From Candidatus Pacearchaeota archaeon (GTDB lineage: Archaea; Nanobdellota; Nanobdellia; Pacearchaeales; GW2011-AR1), in NCBI GenBank assembly GCA_023142835.1, contig JAGLIS010000010.1:1-34002 (forward strand): a stretch of DNA of 34,002 bases, given 5' to 3'. Made by a program: the position numbers and the translations under genes. The notes beneath the pieces were generated by a model. That model was not told the DNA's origin. It ran no database searches and saw only the letters and a list, made by a program, of their open reading frames with translations. Shown here one piece after another: positions 14,431-22,668 of this stretch (position 1 is the stretch's first letter; every line of letters starts with the position of its first letter).

Positions 14431-15666
14431 ATGGAAAATATACTACACATCGCTCCACCAGTAATACCTGTTTCGGAAGATATATTATATGCAGGTACGG
14501 AAAGAATTGTTTTAGCATTAAATAAAATTTTTCACGAGCAAGGATATAATTCTTTTGTTGCCGCTTCAGGAGATTCAAATTTGGGTGATTATGGAACATT
14601 AATAAAAACTATTCCTCGAAGCCTTTGGAACGCGAAAGGTATAGAACGTGAAACTATACAATCTGAGAGATTCTATAGCGATCATTATAGGAAAAGTTTG
14701 GATTTTGCAATAGAAAATGAAATTCAAATTATTCAAGATCATCCAGGATTATATCTTATAGCATCTAAAGAATATAATAAACGAGAGGTAAATATACCTG
14801 TAGTCACCACAATTCATGGGGATGTTTCTGTTGAAAGAGAAGGAGAAATGTATGAGAAATTTAAAGGATTACAGGATGGGAAAAACCCTGTTTCTTTTGT
14901 ATGTATAAGTAATTCTCAAAAAGAGAGGTATGAAAATTTAGCAGGTATAAAAATTGATAAAATGATTTATAATGGAGTTCCAACAGACGAACTTCAATTT
15001 AATGATAGGAAACAAAATTATCTCTTATGGCTCGGGAGAGTTTCTTCTATAAAAGGAACAGATTTGGCAGTTAAGGTAGCACAAGAGACTGGAATTCCAC
15101 TAATTATTGCTGGAGAGGTTCATACCCCTGATAAAAAATTTTATGAGTCTAAGATTGAACCTTATTTAACTAATTCAATAACAAGTGGAAGTCTTAGGGA
15201 TCAAAAGATTAAAAGGCAAGATTTAATAGAGCGATTAAGAGAAGGAGATCAAATTGTTGGAGACGGAGAAATATTTTTTATTGGTCCAGTTAATAATCAT
15301 CAGAAATCGGTTTTATATGGTAATGCAACAACACTATTGCAACCAAATCGATGGGATGAGCCATTTGGGCTTGTTATGGCAGAGGCACTGGCTACTGGAA
15401 CTCCAGTTATAGGGACTTACACAGGTTCAATTCCAGAAGTAGTTAAGGAAAATATAACAGGGTACATAATCAGGCCTGATTGGAAAGATAATAATAAGTT
15501 AAATGGGTTTAATGAGGAATCAATGGTAAGAGATTTGGTTTCTGCAGTTGATAAAATTAAAAAGATTAATCCTTATGATTGTAGAAAAGATGCTGAAGAG
15601 AGATTTGGTCAAGAGGTTATGGGAAAAAATTACTTGGAATTTTATAAAGAGATATTAAGCAGATAA
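14431..15666 (+). CDS. GT4-family glycosyltransferase
   Basis: A 411-residue GT-B-fold enzyme. The N-terminal domain has the gap after strand 1 typical for GT4 (APPVIPVSEDILYAGTERIV), and the C-terminal domain has WLGRVSSIKGTDLAV (200-214) and the nucleotide-sugar motif DEPFGLVMAEALATGTPVIG (309-328) with the conserved Glu pair E310 and E318. It transfers a sugar from a nucleotide donor; donor and acceptor are unknown. No signal peptide or membrane segment. A GH130-family protein lies 2 kb downstream on the opposite strand, and these families often co-occur in mannan-type metabolism. The ATG follows a GTATAAAATTT box by about 28 bases. Confidence 0.87.
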   Translation: MENILHIAPPVIPVSEDILYAGTERIVLALNKIFHEQGYNSFVAASGDSNLGDYGTLIKTIPRSLWNAKGIERETIQSERFYSDHYRKSLDFAIENEIQIIQDHPGLYLIASKEYNKREVNIPVVTTIHGDVSVEREGEMYEKFKGLQDGKNPVSFVCISNSQKERYENLAGIKIDKMIYNGVPTDELQFNDRKQNYLLWLGRVSSIKGTDLAVKVAQETGIPLIIAGEVHTPDKKFYESKIEPYLTNSITSGSLRDQKIKRQDLIERLREGDQIVGDGEIFFIGPVNNHQKSVLYGNATTLLQPNRWDEPFGLVMAEALATGTPVIGTYTGSIPEVVKENITGYIIRPDWKDNNKLNGFNEESMVRDLVSAVDKIKKINPYDCRKDAEERFGQEVMGKNYLEFYKEILSR

Positions 15667-15695
15667 TTTATAAACTTCCCCAACCTCGTTATCCC

Positions 15696-16262
15696 ATGCA
15701 ATTACAAGATGCTATAAAAAAGAGGAAAAGTGTAAGGAGATATTTTGATAAAAAACCTGATTGGAGAAAAATTATTCGGGCTATTGATATGGCAAGATTT
15801 GCTCCAAGTGCTGGGAATAATTTTGTGTTAAGATTTATTTTGGTTTCAGATGAAAAGAAAATTGCGAAATTGGCTGAGGCCGCGCAACAGGATTTTGTTG
15901 GGACTGCAAAGTATGTCGTAGTGGCTGTTAGTGATGATTCTAAATTAGTCAGAAGTTACGGGGATAAAGGTGTTCGTTATGCTCCGCAACAAGCAGGTGC
16001 GTCTATCCAAAATTTTTTACTCGCATTAACGGAGCAGGACTTAGTCACCACTTGGGTAGGTCATTTTTATGATGAACAAGTTAAGGAAGTATTAGATATT
16101 CCTGAAAACTTATCTGTTGAGGGGATTTTCCCTATTGGAAAGGAGACTAAGGTTAAAACTTCTGAAAAACGAAAAATAGATTTAGAAAATATTCTTTATT
16201 TTGATAAGTGGAAAAATAGAAAGATGACGCCTCAGACTATTGTTAGTGTGGAAGGGGTTTAA
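15696..16262 (+). CDS. nitroreductase-family flavoprotein
   Basis: A 188-residue FMN-dependent oxidoreductase-like protein. The N-terminal KKRKSVRRYFDKKPD is the FMN-phosphate-binding signature, RFAPSAGNNF (34-43) follows, and GASIQNFLLALTEQDLVTTWVG (about 102-123) is the helix and loop seen throughout the family. Such proteins act as dimers and reduce nitro compounds, quinones or other electron acceptors with NAD(P)H; the substrate cannot be told. An ATTTATAAACT box is about 25 bases before the ATG. It is 29 bases after the glycosyltransferase. Confidence 0.87.
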   Translation: MQLQDAIKKRKSVRRYFDKKPDWRKIIRAIDMARFAPSAGNNFVLRFILVSDEKKIAKLAEAAQQDFVGTAKYVVVAVSDDSKLVRSYGDKGVRYAPQQAGASIQNFLLALTEQDLVTTWVGHFYDEQVKEVLDIPENLSVEGIFPIGKETKVKTSEKRKIDLENILYFDKWKNRKMTPQTIVSVEGV

Positions 16263-16276
16263 TCTAAAAATTCTTA

Positions 16277-16320
16277 TCCCCCTAAAAAACGGGGGAAAAT
16301 AAAAAAATAAAATAAAAATT
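16277..16320. terminator. terminator between convergent nitroreductase and ftsZ genes
   Basis: TCCCCC (16277-16282) and GGGGGA (16291-16296) form a stem with an 8-base loop. On the minus strand a long T-rich run (16299-16320) lies between the ftsZ stop and the stem, the kind of U-tract used for archaeal termination. Confidence 0.55.
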
Positions 16321-16327
16321 ATGTTGT

Positions 16328-17407
16328 TTAACTTAAATCATCTAAGCCAAGTTCGTTTACACTTATTGTGCTTTCATTATCGAAAGAACTAGAATTCTTT
16401 CCCAAGATATAAGGGGATTTTACTCCAGTCATAATTGTTATAACTCTTACTCTTCCTTGGAATTCTTTGTTAACTCTCGCTCCGATAATGACTTGTGCTT
16501 CTGGAGATAAATTTTCAGTTACAAGACGACCGATACTATCGAATTCTTCAAGCTTTAAATCTGGACCACACGTGATGTGAACTAATGCGCCTGTTGCTCC
16601 TCGATAATCTACATCTAATAACGGGTGTGTTAAAGCTTGTTGAACTGCAGCGTCTACTCGCGCGTTGGAATTATCCTCGCCGATACCGATAACCGCTACA
16701 TCTCCGTTCTTCATAATTGAAGAAACATCTGCATAGTCTAAGTTAATCAGTGAAGGTAGTGTGATTGTTTCGACAATACCTTTAATCATTGTAGATACAA
16801 GTTCATTCGCAACTGCAAAAGCCTGCTCCATTGGTAACTGACCTGCGATATCAACTAATCGATTATTGTCTAATACGATTACAGTATCTACAGCTTCTCT
16901 TAGTTCTTGAAGACCGAATTCCGCCTTATCAATTCTTGCTTTCTCAGCCTCGAAAGGCATTGTAACTACTGCGATAACTACCGCTCCTGCTTCCTTAGCT
17001 AGTTGAGCAACTACTGGAATAGCTCCTGTACCAGAACCTCCTCCCATTCCCGCTAGAACGAAAACCATATCCGAATTCGAAACAGCTTTCTTCAAGTCAG
17101 TAAGGGATTCTTTTGCAGCCTCTCTTCCTCGCTTAGGATAACCACCACATCCGAGACCTCTTGTCAGTTCTTTACCGATAAGAATTTTCTCGTCACATTT
17201 TGTAATTGATAAGTGAAGTGCGTCAGTGTTGACACCGTAAATCGTAGCACCATTAATACCTTTATTGAAAAGCCAAGTAGCCATGTTACATCCGCAACCG
17301 CCACATGCTAAAACTTTGATGTTAGCTTTTCCAGCTCTCAAATCATCAAAATTAATGGAATTTGCTTCTGCAGATTGTATAGCTTCTTTAGCAAAATCTA
17401 ATGTCAT
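16328..17407 (-). CDS. ftsZ: cell division GTPase FtsZ
   Basis: A 359-residue tubulin-like GTPase that polymerises into the division ring. Motifs: GGCGCN at 36-41 (nucleotide-binding, usually GGAGxN), the tubulin signature GGGSGTG at 122-128, NNRL at 181-184 and the T7 loop in INLDYADV (about 222-229), which supplies the catalytic Asp. The C-terminus ends in a short acidic tail (STISVNELGLDDLS) that may bind partners. An AAGGAGG Shine-Dalgarno is present but 16 bases from the ATG, farther than usual; no standard start codon lies between. So this gene, unlike most neighbours, has a real 5' leader. Confidence 0.95.
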   Translation of the reverse strand: MTLDFAKEAIQSAEANSINFDDLRAGKANIKVLACGGCGCNMATWLFNKGINGATIYGVNTDALHLSITKCDEKILIGKELTRGLGCGGYPKRGREAAKESLTDLKKAVSNSDMVFVLAGMGGGSGTGAIPVVAQLAKEAGAVVIAVVTMPFEAEKARIDKAEFGLQELREAVDTVIVLDNNRLVDIAGQLPMEQAFAVANELVSTMIKGIVETITLPSLINLDYADVSSIMKNGDVAVIGIGEDNSNARVDAAVQQALTHPLLDVDYRGATGALVHITCGPDLKLEEFDSIGRLVTENLSPEAQVIIGARVNKEFQGRVRVITIMTGVKSPYILGKNSSSFDNESTISVNELGLDDLS

Positions 17408-17423
17408 TTTCTTTTTTATTTAA

Positions 17424-17430
17424 CCTCCTT
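17424..17430 (-). promoter_or_regulatory. distant Shine-Dalgarno of ftsZ
   Basis: AAGGAGG on the minus strand, 16 bases before the ATG at 17407. The only in-frame codon at normal spacing is an ATA. The odd spacing may affect translation rate. Confidence 0.45.
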
Positions 17431-17558
17431 TCAAATCTTTTAGTATGATAAGATTGGTATGATAGTTTCCTGAACTTTCTTTCAATGTATAGTTCATGTA
17501 ATTTGAAGATGTTTTTTATTTAAAAATATATATGTAGTTGGAAAGTTGTAATTAAATA

Positions 17559-18710
17559 TTAAGCGGCTCGTTTCCAGTTTTCTGTTAGGTTATGTCTATT
17601 AGATAATCCATCCAATATATATTTTAAATTAGTTGTTCTTGATTCAATTGCCTTATCTCCAACTCCTGAAAAAATTTCTAATGTTCCATTAGGTTTAACC
17701 CTGAAAGCTGTTGCAAAATTTATATTTTTTATTATTGTTTCATCCCTTGAGTTTTCAATAAAAGGATAATCAGGATTGGGTTCTAGTAGCGGATCTCTTA
17801 TTATTGAAATTATTTCATAGGTATTTGGATCAAATTCTACAACGGTGCTATTATAAAAATATTCTATTAAATTTCCTCTCCTTCTTTTTATTTTTTCAAC
17901 GCCATGGACGAGTCCAATTATTCTTCCGTCAATGTTAATAGGAGTTCCTCCAAGTCCAACTTTTTCTGATGCCCAATATTCTCCAGGGTATAAAATGGTT
18001 TGTTCTTCTAATTTTCCAAACGTGTCTACCCAGAAATCTTTAGTTTGTAAATCTTCAATTGAATTAAACGGTGTTGCCTGTACACTATCTCCAACCCTAT
18101 GAATAAGTATTGATTTTCCTTTAGGAGTATACACTATTGTTGCATCCTTATCCATTATATAGTCCTTTAAGTTAGAATTCTTTTTTCTTTTTTCTTGGAG
18201 TTCTTTATAAAATATTGAACCATAATAAGAATCTTTTCCTCCAGAAAATTTGATGCCTTCTTCTAGTCTAATTTGTGGACCGATTATTCCGCGTTTGTGT
18301 ATTTTTTTGAAATCGTCTGTTGTTGCTAATGCTATTCTTGCTCCGAGGTCTTCATTGAATGCCGTATAAATTATGTTAAAAGTTCCATTTTTTGATATTC
18401 GCGGATCTTCAACTCCATCGATTTCATATTCATGTTCTGGAGATAATATTACCCTGCCACTAGGGTATTCTTTTATTACAGATCTTTCTCCATAGTTATT
18501 TTTCCACTTTTCTCTTGCTCTATATAAAAATATATCATCATCTTTATCACCCCATAATGCAGGATTGCATACGGCAAGCTCTCCTTTTTTTTCATCTGGA
18601 GAAAGAAATATTGATTTTTTATCTCTTACAATTTCAACTAAGTTAGAATTACATGAATTTTGACGGGGGGGAGGTTCGTCGCTTAAGGTAGATTCCCCAT
18701 TTTCTTCCAT
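17559..18710 (-). CDS. GH130-type glycoside phosphorylase/hydrolase
   Basis: A 383-residue protein with the five-bladed beta-propeller pattern of GH130: NPALWGDKDDDIFLYRAREK (49-68), the blade motif DGVEDPRIS followed by NIIYTAFNEDLGARIALATT, then KDATIVYTPKG and GLGGTPINIDGRIIGLVHGV. GH130 enzymes mostly phosphorylyse or hydrolyse beta-mannosides; DGVEDPR contains the conserved Asp region. No signal peptide, so it probably acts on intracellular glycans or cleared oligosaccharides. It has its own TATA box (CTTATAAACC, about 27 bases upstream). Substrate is not predictable, and the first 20 residues are low-complexity and may not be folded. Confidence 0.8.
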   Translation of the reverse strand: MEENGESTLSDEPPPRQNSCNSNLVEIVRDKKSIFLSPDEKKGELAVCNPALWGDKDDDIFLYRAREKWKNNYGERSVIKEYPSGRVILSPEHEYEIDGVEDPRISKNGTFNIIYTAFNEDLGARIALATTDDFKKIHKRGIIGPQIRLEEGIKFSGGKDSYYGSIFYKELQEKRKKNSNLKDYIMDKDATIVYTPKGKSILIHRVGDSVQATPFNSIEDLQTKDFWVDTFGKLEEQTILYPGEYWASEKVGLGGTPINIDGRIIGLVHGVEKIKRRRGNLIEYFYNSTVVEFDPNTYEIISIIRDPLLEPNPDYPFIENSRDETIIKNINFATAFRVKPNGTLEIFSGVGDKAIESRTTNLKYILDGLSNRHNLTENWKRAA

Positions 18711-18759
18711 AGCTTAAAAAATTCATGAAGGTTTATAAGTATAATGGTTCTCGATAAAA

Positions 18760-18782
18760 TTTGTTTAGAGTTTATAAACAAA
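18760..18782. terminator. hairpin between the DHH and GH130 genes
   Basis: TTTGTTTA (18760-18767) and TAAACAAA (18775-18782) form an 8-bp stem with a 7-base loop just after the DHH stop and before the GH130 promoter on the minus strand. Likely transcript end for the gatC-to-DHH cluster. Confidence 0.4.
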
Positions 18783-18806
18783 CCTCTAGATTCATACAAA
18801 ATTAAA

Positions 18807-19808
18807 TTATTCTTTCAAAAAATTTCGAATATTCTCTTTGAATTTTTCTAAATCTTTTGTAAGGATTTGTCCTCCTGCGGCAGGAATATGACCGCCTGCG
18901 GATGCGTCATCTAATCCCTTAATTCCTGCCCTCAATAGTTCTGCCATGTCTTTCGTTTTAGATTGATTTCTTGCACTTATCGAGAGATTTTCTTCATCAA
19001 TAGGTGTTGCAAAAATTATTGTATCTTCAGGATTATTCCTACTGATTATTGCAGAAAGAGGTTTTTTGATAAAATATTTTGTTTCGAAGTAGAAAAAGTA
19101 CACATCTCCCAATTTTTTCTTTTCAAAATCAAATCTTTTTATTATCTTAGAAAGTTCATCTTCAATTTGTTCTGAATATTTTTTCAGTTTTTTGAAATCT
19201 TCTAAGGAGTTTATCTCTTTCATTATCTTGAATGCTTCTTGAAGATCTTCCTGAAAATAAACTAATGTATTGCCAAGAACATGTGAGACTTCCTCTTTGA
19301 ATTTTTCTAGGGAGATTCCCTCTTTATTTAGAAATTCGTTTATGAACTTGTCATTTTCAGGATATAAATCTCCTGCATCAGTTATTGTTCCAGCGACACT
19401 TAGCCAAGGTTTTATATTTGTGAGTTCTCCCGCGGTTCTTGACGACGGGATATATCCCTCTTCAGAAGTTCTTAACTCTAAAATTTCCTCGGGAATTTTT
19501 TCTCTTTCAGGATGATGATCTGTATAAAATATTTCTTTATCTGTGGGAAGTGAAAGCTCTTCGATTCCTCCAGGAGCTATATCTGTAATAATTATTTTAT
19601 TAAATTTTTCTAAACTTATTTTCTTATCCCATCTACAAAAATTAAAAATGAAGTTCTCAACTTCTGCACCTTTATTTTTACACCAATCATAAAATATAAT
19701 CCCTGATGCGAATCCATCTCCGTCGTTGTGGTGGATAACTGCTACGCAATCTTTATCATTGATATTATCTAAAAACTCTTTCGCTTGACTAAATGTTATC
19801 TTTGGCAT
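18807..19808 (-). CDS. DHH-family phosphoesterase (RecJ-like)
   Basis: A 333-residue protein with the DHH/DHHA1 layout: HHNDGDG at 26-32 (metal site), ITDIAPGG (75-81), DHH at 97-99, and a C-terminal DHHA1 motif AGGHIPAAGGQI near 305-317. Archaeal members include RecJ-like single-strand nucleases and oligonucleotide/c-di-AMP phosphodiesterases; sequence alone does not choose. The ATG at 19808 is one base after the gatA stop, and a TTG at 19817 would overlap gatA; I prefer the ATG. It is the last gene of the gatC-amidohydrolase-gatA cluster. Confidence 0.85.
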   Translation of the reverse strand: MPKITFSQAKEFLDNINDKDCVAVIHHNDGDGFASGIIFYDWCKNKGAEVENFIFNFCRWDKKISLEKFNKIIITDIAPGGIEELSLPTDKEIFYTDHHPEREKIPEEILELRTSEEGYIPSSRTAGELTNIKPWLSVAGTITDAGDLYPENDKFINEFLNKEGISLEKFKEEVSHVLGNTLVYFQEDLQEAFKIMKEINSLEDFKKLKKYSEQIEDELSKIIKRFDFEKKKLGDVYFFYFETKYFIKKPLSAIISRNNPEDTIIFATPIDEENLSISARNQSKTKDMAELLRAGIKGLDDASAGGHIPAAGGQILTKDLEKFKENIRNFLKE

Positions 19809-19809
19809 T

Positions 19810-21141
19810 TTATTCAAAACTTTTTGCCAATTTAAAAATTAATTCTTCTTGGAAATGTGGCGCTAAAATCTGTAGTCCAACATCTTTGTTATCTATCTTT
19901 CCCACAGGAATAGAGATTGCTGGAAGTCCTGCAATAGATGCTGGCGTCGTAAAAACATCATAATCATACATATCCTTAACTGAAATTTTCTCTCCAATCT
20001 TATGAGCTGTTCGTGGGACTGTCGGGAGGATTATTGCATCGACCTCTTGAAATATCTCATCAAATTGTTGTTTAATAAAGTTCCTTGCTTTCAAAGCTTC
20101 CCTATAATATTTCCCTTCATGTTCGGCCTTAGTAATCTCTGAACCACCAATTATCCTTCGAACGACTTCAGGACCCGCAACCTCTTCAATTTTTTTCCCA
20201 AATCTTCTTCCATCAAATTTTCTCGTAGCTGAAAAAAATTCAGTATAAACAATTATATAATAAGTTTGAATCACAATATCTAAGGGGAGATTTATTTTTT
20301 TAATTTTCCAATTATTTTTTTTAGCTATTTCATTAGTTTTCAATTCGATTAACTCTGTGATTTCTTCCGAACAAAAATCTCTAACATTAACCAACCCAAT
20401 AATTCCTTTTTTAGATGATTTTTCTTTTGGAGCATCTTTTGTTGTCTGGTCAAAATTATCTTGTCCTTTAATTATGCTAAAAATTAGTTTTGCATCTTCG
20501 GAGGAATTTGTTAGAGGTCCAATGCAGTCAAAAGACATTGTCATATCTATCAGCCCGTAACGTGATACCACACCATAAGTTGGCTTTAATCCAGTTACCC
20601 CGCAATGCGATGCGGGATTTCTAATTGAGCCACCCGTATCAGAACCTAATGCAAAATCACAAAGTTCTGCAGCAACTGCCGACGCTGAACCTGATGAAGA
20701 ACCTCCAGGAATCAAGTCTTCATTTCGAGGATTTTTTGTTGGACCAAAAGCAGAAGTTTCTCCCGAAGCCCCGCAAGCAAACTCGTCCATATTTACCATT
20801 CCCAAAAGTATTGCGTCCTCTTCGAGAAGCTTATTAATTACTGTAGCATTATATGGCGAGACATATCCCTCAAGAACCTTAGAACCACAATTCGTTTCCA
20901 ACCCTTTCACAGAGATATTAGATTTTACTGCAAAGCAAAGCCCTGCTAATTTCCCTGCAGTTCCGTCTTTTATTCGTTTATCGACGGCTTTCGCTTGTTC
21001 AATAGCATTTTCATTTAATCTTAAAAAAATGTTTAGGTCTTTTGTCTTCGGTGTTGAAATTTTTTTTGAAAATGTCATAACATTCTTCACAGCAGTTAAT
21101 TCGCCTGATTTGAATTTTTTGAGTTTAGATTTGAGTGTCAT
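19810..21141 (-). CDS. gatA: Asp/Glu-tRNA amidotransferase subunit A
   Basis: A 443-residue amidase-signature glutaminase that frees ammonia from glutamine for GatB. The Lys-cisSer-Ser triad is complete: K73 (CFAVKSNI), S148 (GGSSSGS) and S172 (SDTGGSIRNPAS), with the same spacings (75 and 24) as in bacterial GatA. The start overlaps the amidohydrolase stop (ATGA) and the end abuts the DHH gene, so translation is coupled through the cluster gatC-amidohydrolase-gatA-DHH. gatB is 9 kb away on the other strand. With the AspRS and tRNA-Asn here its main substrate is likely Asp-tRNA(Asn). Confidence 0.95.
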   Translation of the reverse strand: MTLKSKLKKFKSGELTAVKNVMTFSKKISTPKTKDLNIFLRLNENAIEQAKAVDKRIKDGTAGKLAGLCFAVKSNISVKGLETNCGSKVLEGYVSPYNATVINKLLEEDAILLGMVNMDEFACGASGETSAFGPTKNPRNEDLIPGGSSSGSASAVAAELCDFALGSDTGGSIRNPASHCGVTGLKPTYGVVSRYGLIDMTMSFDCIGPLTNSSEDAKLIFSIIKGQDNFDQTTKDAPKEKSSKKGIIGLVNVRDFCSEEITELIELKTNEIAKKNNWKIKKINLPLDIVIQTYYIIVYTEFFSATRKFDGRRFGKKIEEVAGPEVVRRIIGGSEITKAEHEGKYYREALKARNFIKQQFDEIFQEVDAIILPTVPRTAHKIGEKISVKDMYDYDVFTTPASIAGLPAISIPVGKIDNKDVGLQILAPHFQEELIFKLAKSFE

Positions 21142-21845
21142 ATTTTAAGAATTTTTTCTATATTTTTAGTTGTTATTAATTCCTTTTCTTTTGGGGAAAT
21201 ATTTAATGAATCTATCATTGCTAGTGATACTCGAGGATCTCCAAAAGGATAATCGCTTCCAAGAATTATTTTTTCTGCTCCAACCATTTCATATATTTTC
21301 TTTAAGATAATCGAGTATTGTATTCCTGATGTTTCAAAATATACATTATCTGGAAATTCGTAATCGTGCAATTTAAAGAATGTTTTTGTTACAGAACCTG
21401 AATGAACAGCTATTACTGGAACCTCGACCTGTTTTGCGAGACTTATAATTTTTTTTAATGTGGAGTATTCCTTAGCCTCATTTGTATGTATAAAAACTGG
21501 AAAATTTATTTTATTTACGAACTCTATCACTTTTTTATCGTCAATAGGTATTTGTCCAATATCAGGATGAAATTTTATTGCCTTATATCTAGAATCTATT
21601 TTATCTGGAATATCAAAAACATTAAACCAGTAAATAGGAATTAATGCAGAATCTTTTTCCGATTCCTCTAATACAGAATTATTATTGGGAGTGGTGTTGT
21701 GTGAAAAATTTTCTGGGAGTCCAATTGGAGTTGCACAATATTTTGTTATTCCAGTTTCTTTTAAAATTAATTTATATTCTTCTTGATTACCCCAATTTTT
21801 TCCCTTAAAAGGTAACGATCCTAAATGCATGTGTGCGTCAATCAT
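21138..21845 (-). CDS. TIM-barrel metal-dependent amidohydrolase
   Basis: A 235-residue amidohydrolase-2-type protein: HMH at 5-7 (the HxH metal motif at the end of strand 1), KFHPDIG (91-97), H120 in FIHTNEA, H148 in VHSGS and D198 in LGSDYPFGDP, all expected metal or catalytic positions. The substrate is unknown. A longer frame opens at 21872, but MIDAHMHLG at 21845 is the natural start and has a GGTGG word upstream; it overlaps the gatC stop by 8 bases and its own stop overlaps the gatA start. Being locked between gatC and gatA, it must be made in step with the amidotransferase, though no amidotransferase function is known for this family. Confidence 0.83.
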   Translation of the reverse strand: MIDAHMHLGSLPFKGKNWGNQEEYKLILKETGITKYCATPIGLPENFSHNTTPNNNSVLEESEKDSALIPIYWFNVFDIPDKIDSRYKAIKFHPDIGQIPIDDKKVIEFVNKINFPVFIHTNEAKEYSTLKKIISLAKQVEVPVIAVHSGSVTKTFFKLHDYEFPDNVYFETSGIQYSIILKKIYEMVGAEKIILGSDYPFGDPRVSLAMIDSLNISPKEKELITTKNIEKILKI

Positions 21846-22104
21846 TTTTCCACCCACCCTTCTCAGCCACAATTAAATCTTCCTCGACAAATGGAGCGTT
21901 TAGAAACATTAAATCCTTAAAGTCAGAATCTGTGTTCCAACCATCACCTTCTTCCCGAAATCCATCACCATTTTCAAAATGCCCTTCGCTAGCTTTAATC
22001 TTAGATAATTTCGATGCAAATTCATCTAAAAGTTTTTTTGCATCTCTCTTGATATCTTCCATTTCTTTATCAGTTATTTCACGCCACTCAAAACTTTCTT
22101 CCAT
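21838..22104 (-). CDS. gatC: Asp/Glu-tRNA amidotransferase subunit C-like protein
   Basis: An 88-residue protein read as GatC, the small clamp that holds GatA and GatB together. Support: short length, an N-terminal helical region (MEDIKRDAKKLLDEFASKLSKI), a C-terminal half with REEGDGWNTD and FLNAPFVEEDLIVAEKGGW, which corresponds to the NAP...VP tail of GatC, and position at the head of the gatA cluster. It departs from bacterial GatC in the middle and fits the archaeal type. The ATG lies 25 bases from a palindromic TTTATAAA box shared with the divergent HIT gene. Confidence 0.8.
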   Translation of the reverse strand: MEESFEWREITDKEMEDIKRDAKKLLDEFASKLSKIKASEGHFENGDGFREEGDGWNTDSDFKDLMFLNAPFVEEDLIVAEKGGWKND

Positions 22105-22125
22105 TTAAATTATCGGATGCAGAAG

Positions 22126-22133
22126 TTTATAAA
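22126..22133. promoter_or_regulatory. shared bidirectional TATA box for gatC and the HIT gene
   Basis: TTTATAAA is a perfect palindrome whose centre lies about 25 bases from the gatC ATG (22104, minus) and about 27 from the HIT ATG (22156, plus). Both messages would be leaderless from one box. Confidence 0.6.
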
Positions 22134-22155
22134 TCTGGGGTTATTTGATATTTTT

Positions 22156-22491
22156 ATGGAAGAATGCATATTTTGTAAGATTATTCGTGGAGAGATACCT
22201 TGTCAGAAAGTTTTAGAAGATGATAATTTTGTTGTAATCAGGGATGCAAATCCTAAGGTTGTTGATCATTTACTTGTAATTCCTAGGGAACACTATGGGA
22301 ATTTTTTAGAGATACCTTCTGAGTTATATAGGAAACTGTTGGAGATTACAAAAAGAGCTATAGAAAAATTAGATGTAAATGAATTTAATTTAGTTGTGAA
22401 TAATGGTAAATCTGCGGGGCAGTTAATTTCACATGCTCATTTACATATTTTGCCGAGGAAAGAAGGCGACGGGTTTAGGTTGAATGTTTAA
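22156..22491 (+). CDS. HIT-family nucleotide hydrolase
   Basis: A 111-residue histidine-triad protein with the motif H93-x-H95-x-H97 in SHAHLHILPR and the N-terminal CIFCKIIRGEIP (4-15) of the HINT/Fhit branch, where C4 and C7 often bind zinc. Such enzymes hydrolyse nucleotide phosphoramidates or adenylated compounds (for example aminoacyl-AMP or AMP-lysine). The frame is open from 22117, but the TATA box lies in that part and MEECIFCKI is the family start. Divergent from gatC on the same promoter. Confidence 0.92.
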   Translation: MEECIFCKIIRGEIPCQKVLEDDNFVVIRDANPKVVDHLLVIPREHYGNFLEIPSELYRKLLEITKRAIEKLDVNEFNLVVNNGKSAGQLISHAHLHILPRKEGDGFRLNV

Positions 22492-22495
22492 CATC

Positions 22496-22538
22496 GCGAT
22501 TAAGAGGAAATTTCAGCAAGAAATTTCCTCTTAATCGC
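22496..22538. repeat. perfect 19-bp inverted repeat (GATTAAGAG family)
   Basis: GCGATTAAGAGGAAATTTC (22496-22514) and its exact reverse complement (22520-22538) around the loop AGCAA, directly after the HIT gene. It may terminate transcription, but the arm is far longer than needed. The outer word GATTAAGAG...CTCTTAATC recurs at 25861-25932. Confidence 0.6.
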
Positions 22539-22547
22539 TGTTATACG

Positions 22548-22566
22548 TTTTTTCTGCAAGAAAAAA
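22548..22566. repeat. second hairpin, TTTTTTC-TGCAA-GAAAAAA
   Basis: A 7-bp perfect stem 9 bases after the 19-bp hairpin, with an equal loop length. The plus-strand T-run fits a terminator for the HIT gene. The following 22567-22650 stretch has no gene. Confidence 0.4.
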
Positions 22567-22668
22567 TCGTCGAAGGCGACAGTATGACGCAGACACCAAA
22601 CCCTAATTTGAAAACTTAAAAGCCCATTTCCGCAACATTAATAACGAGTATATAGTTTCTATAAGACA

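Noticed and set aside
20625-20837. Plus-strand frames inside gatA, aspS, gatD and others
   Set aside because: They lie within well-supported genes, have no promoter at leaderless spacing and no sensible protein pattern.
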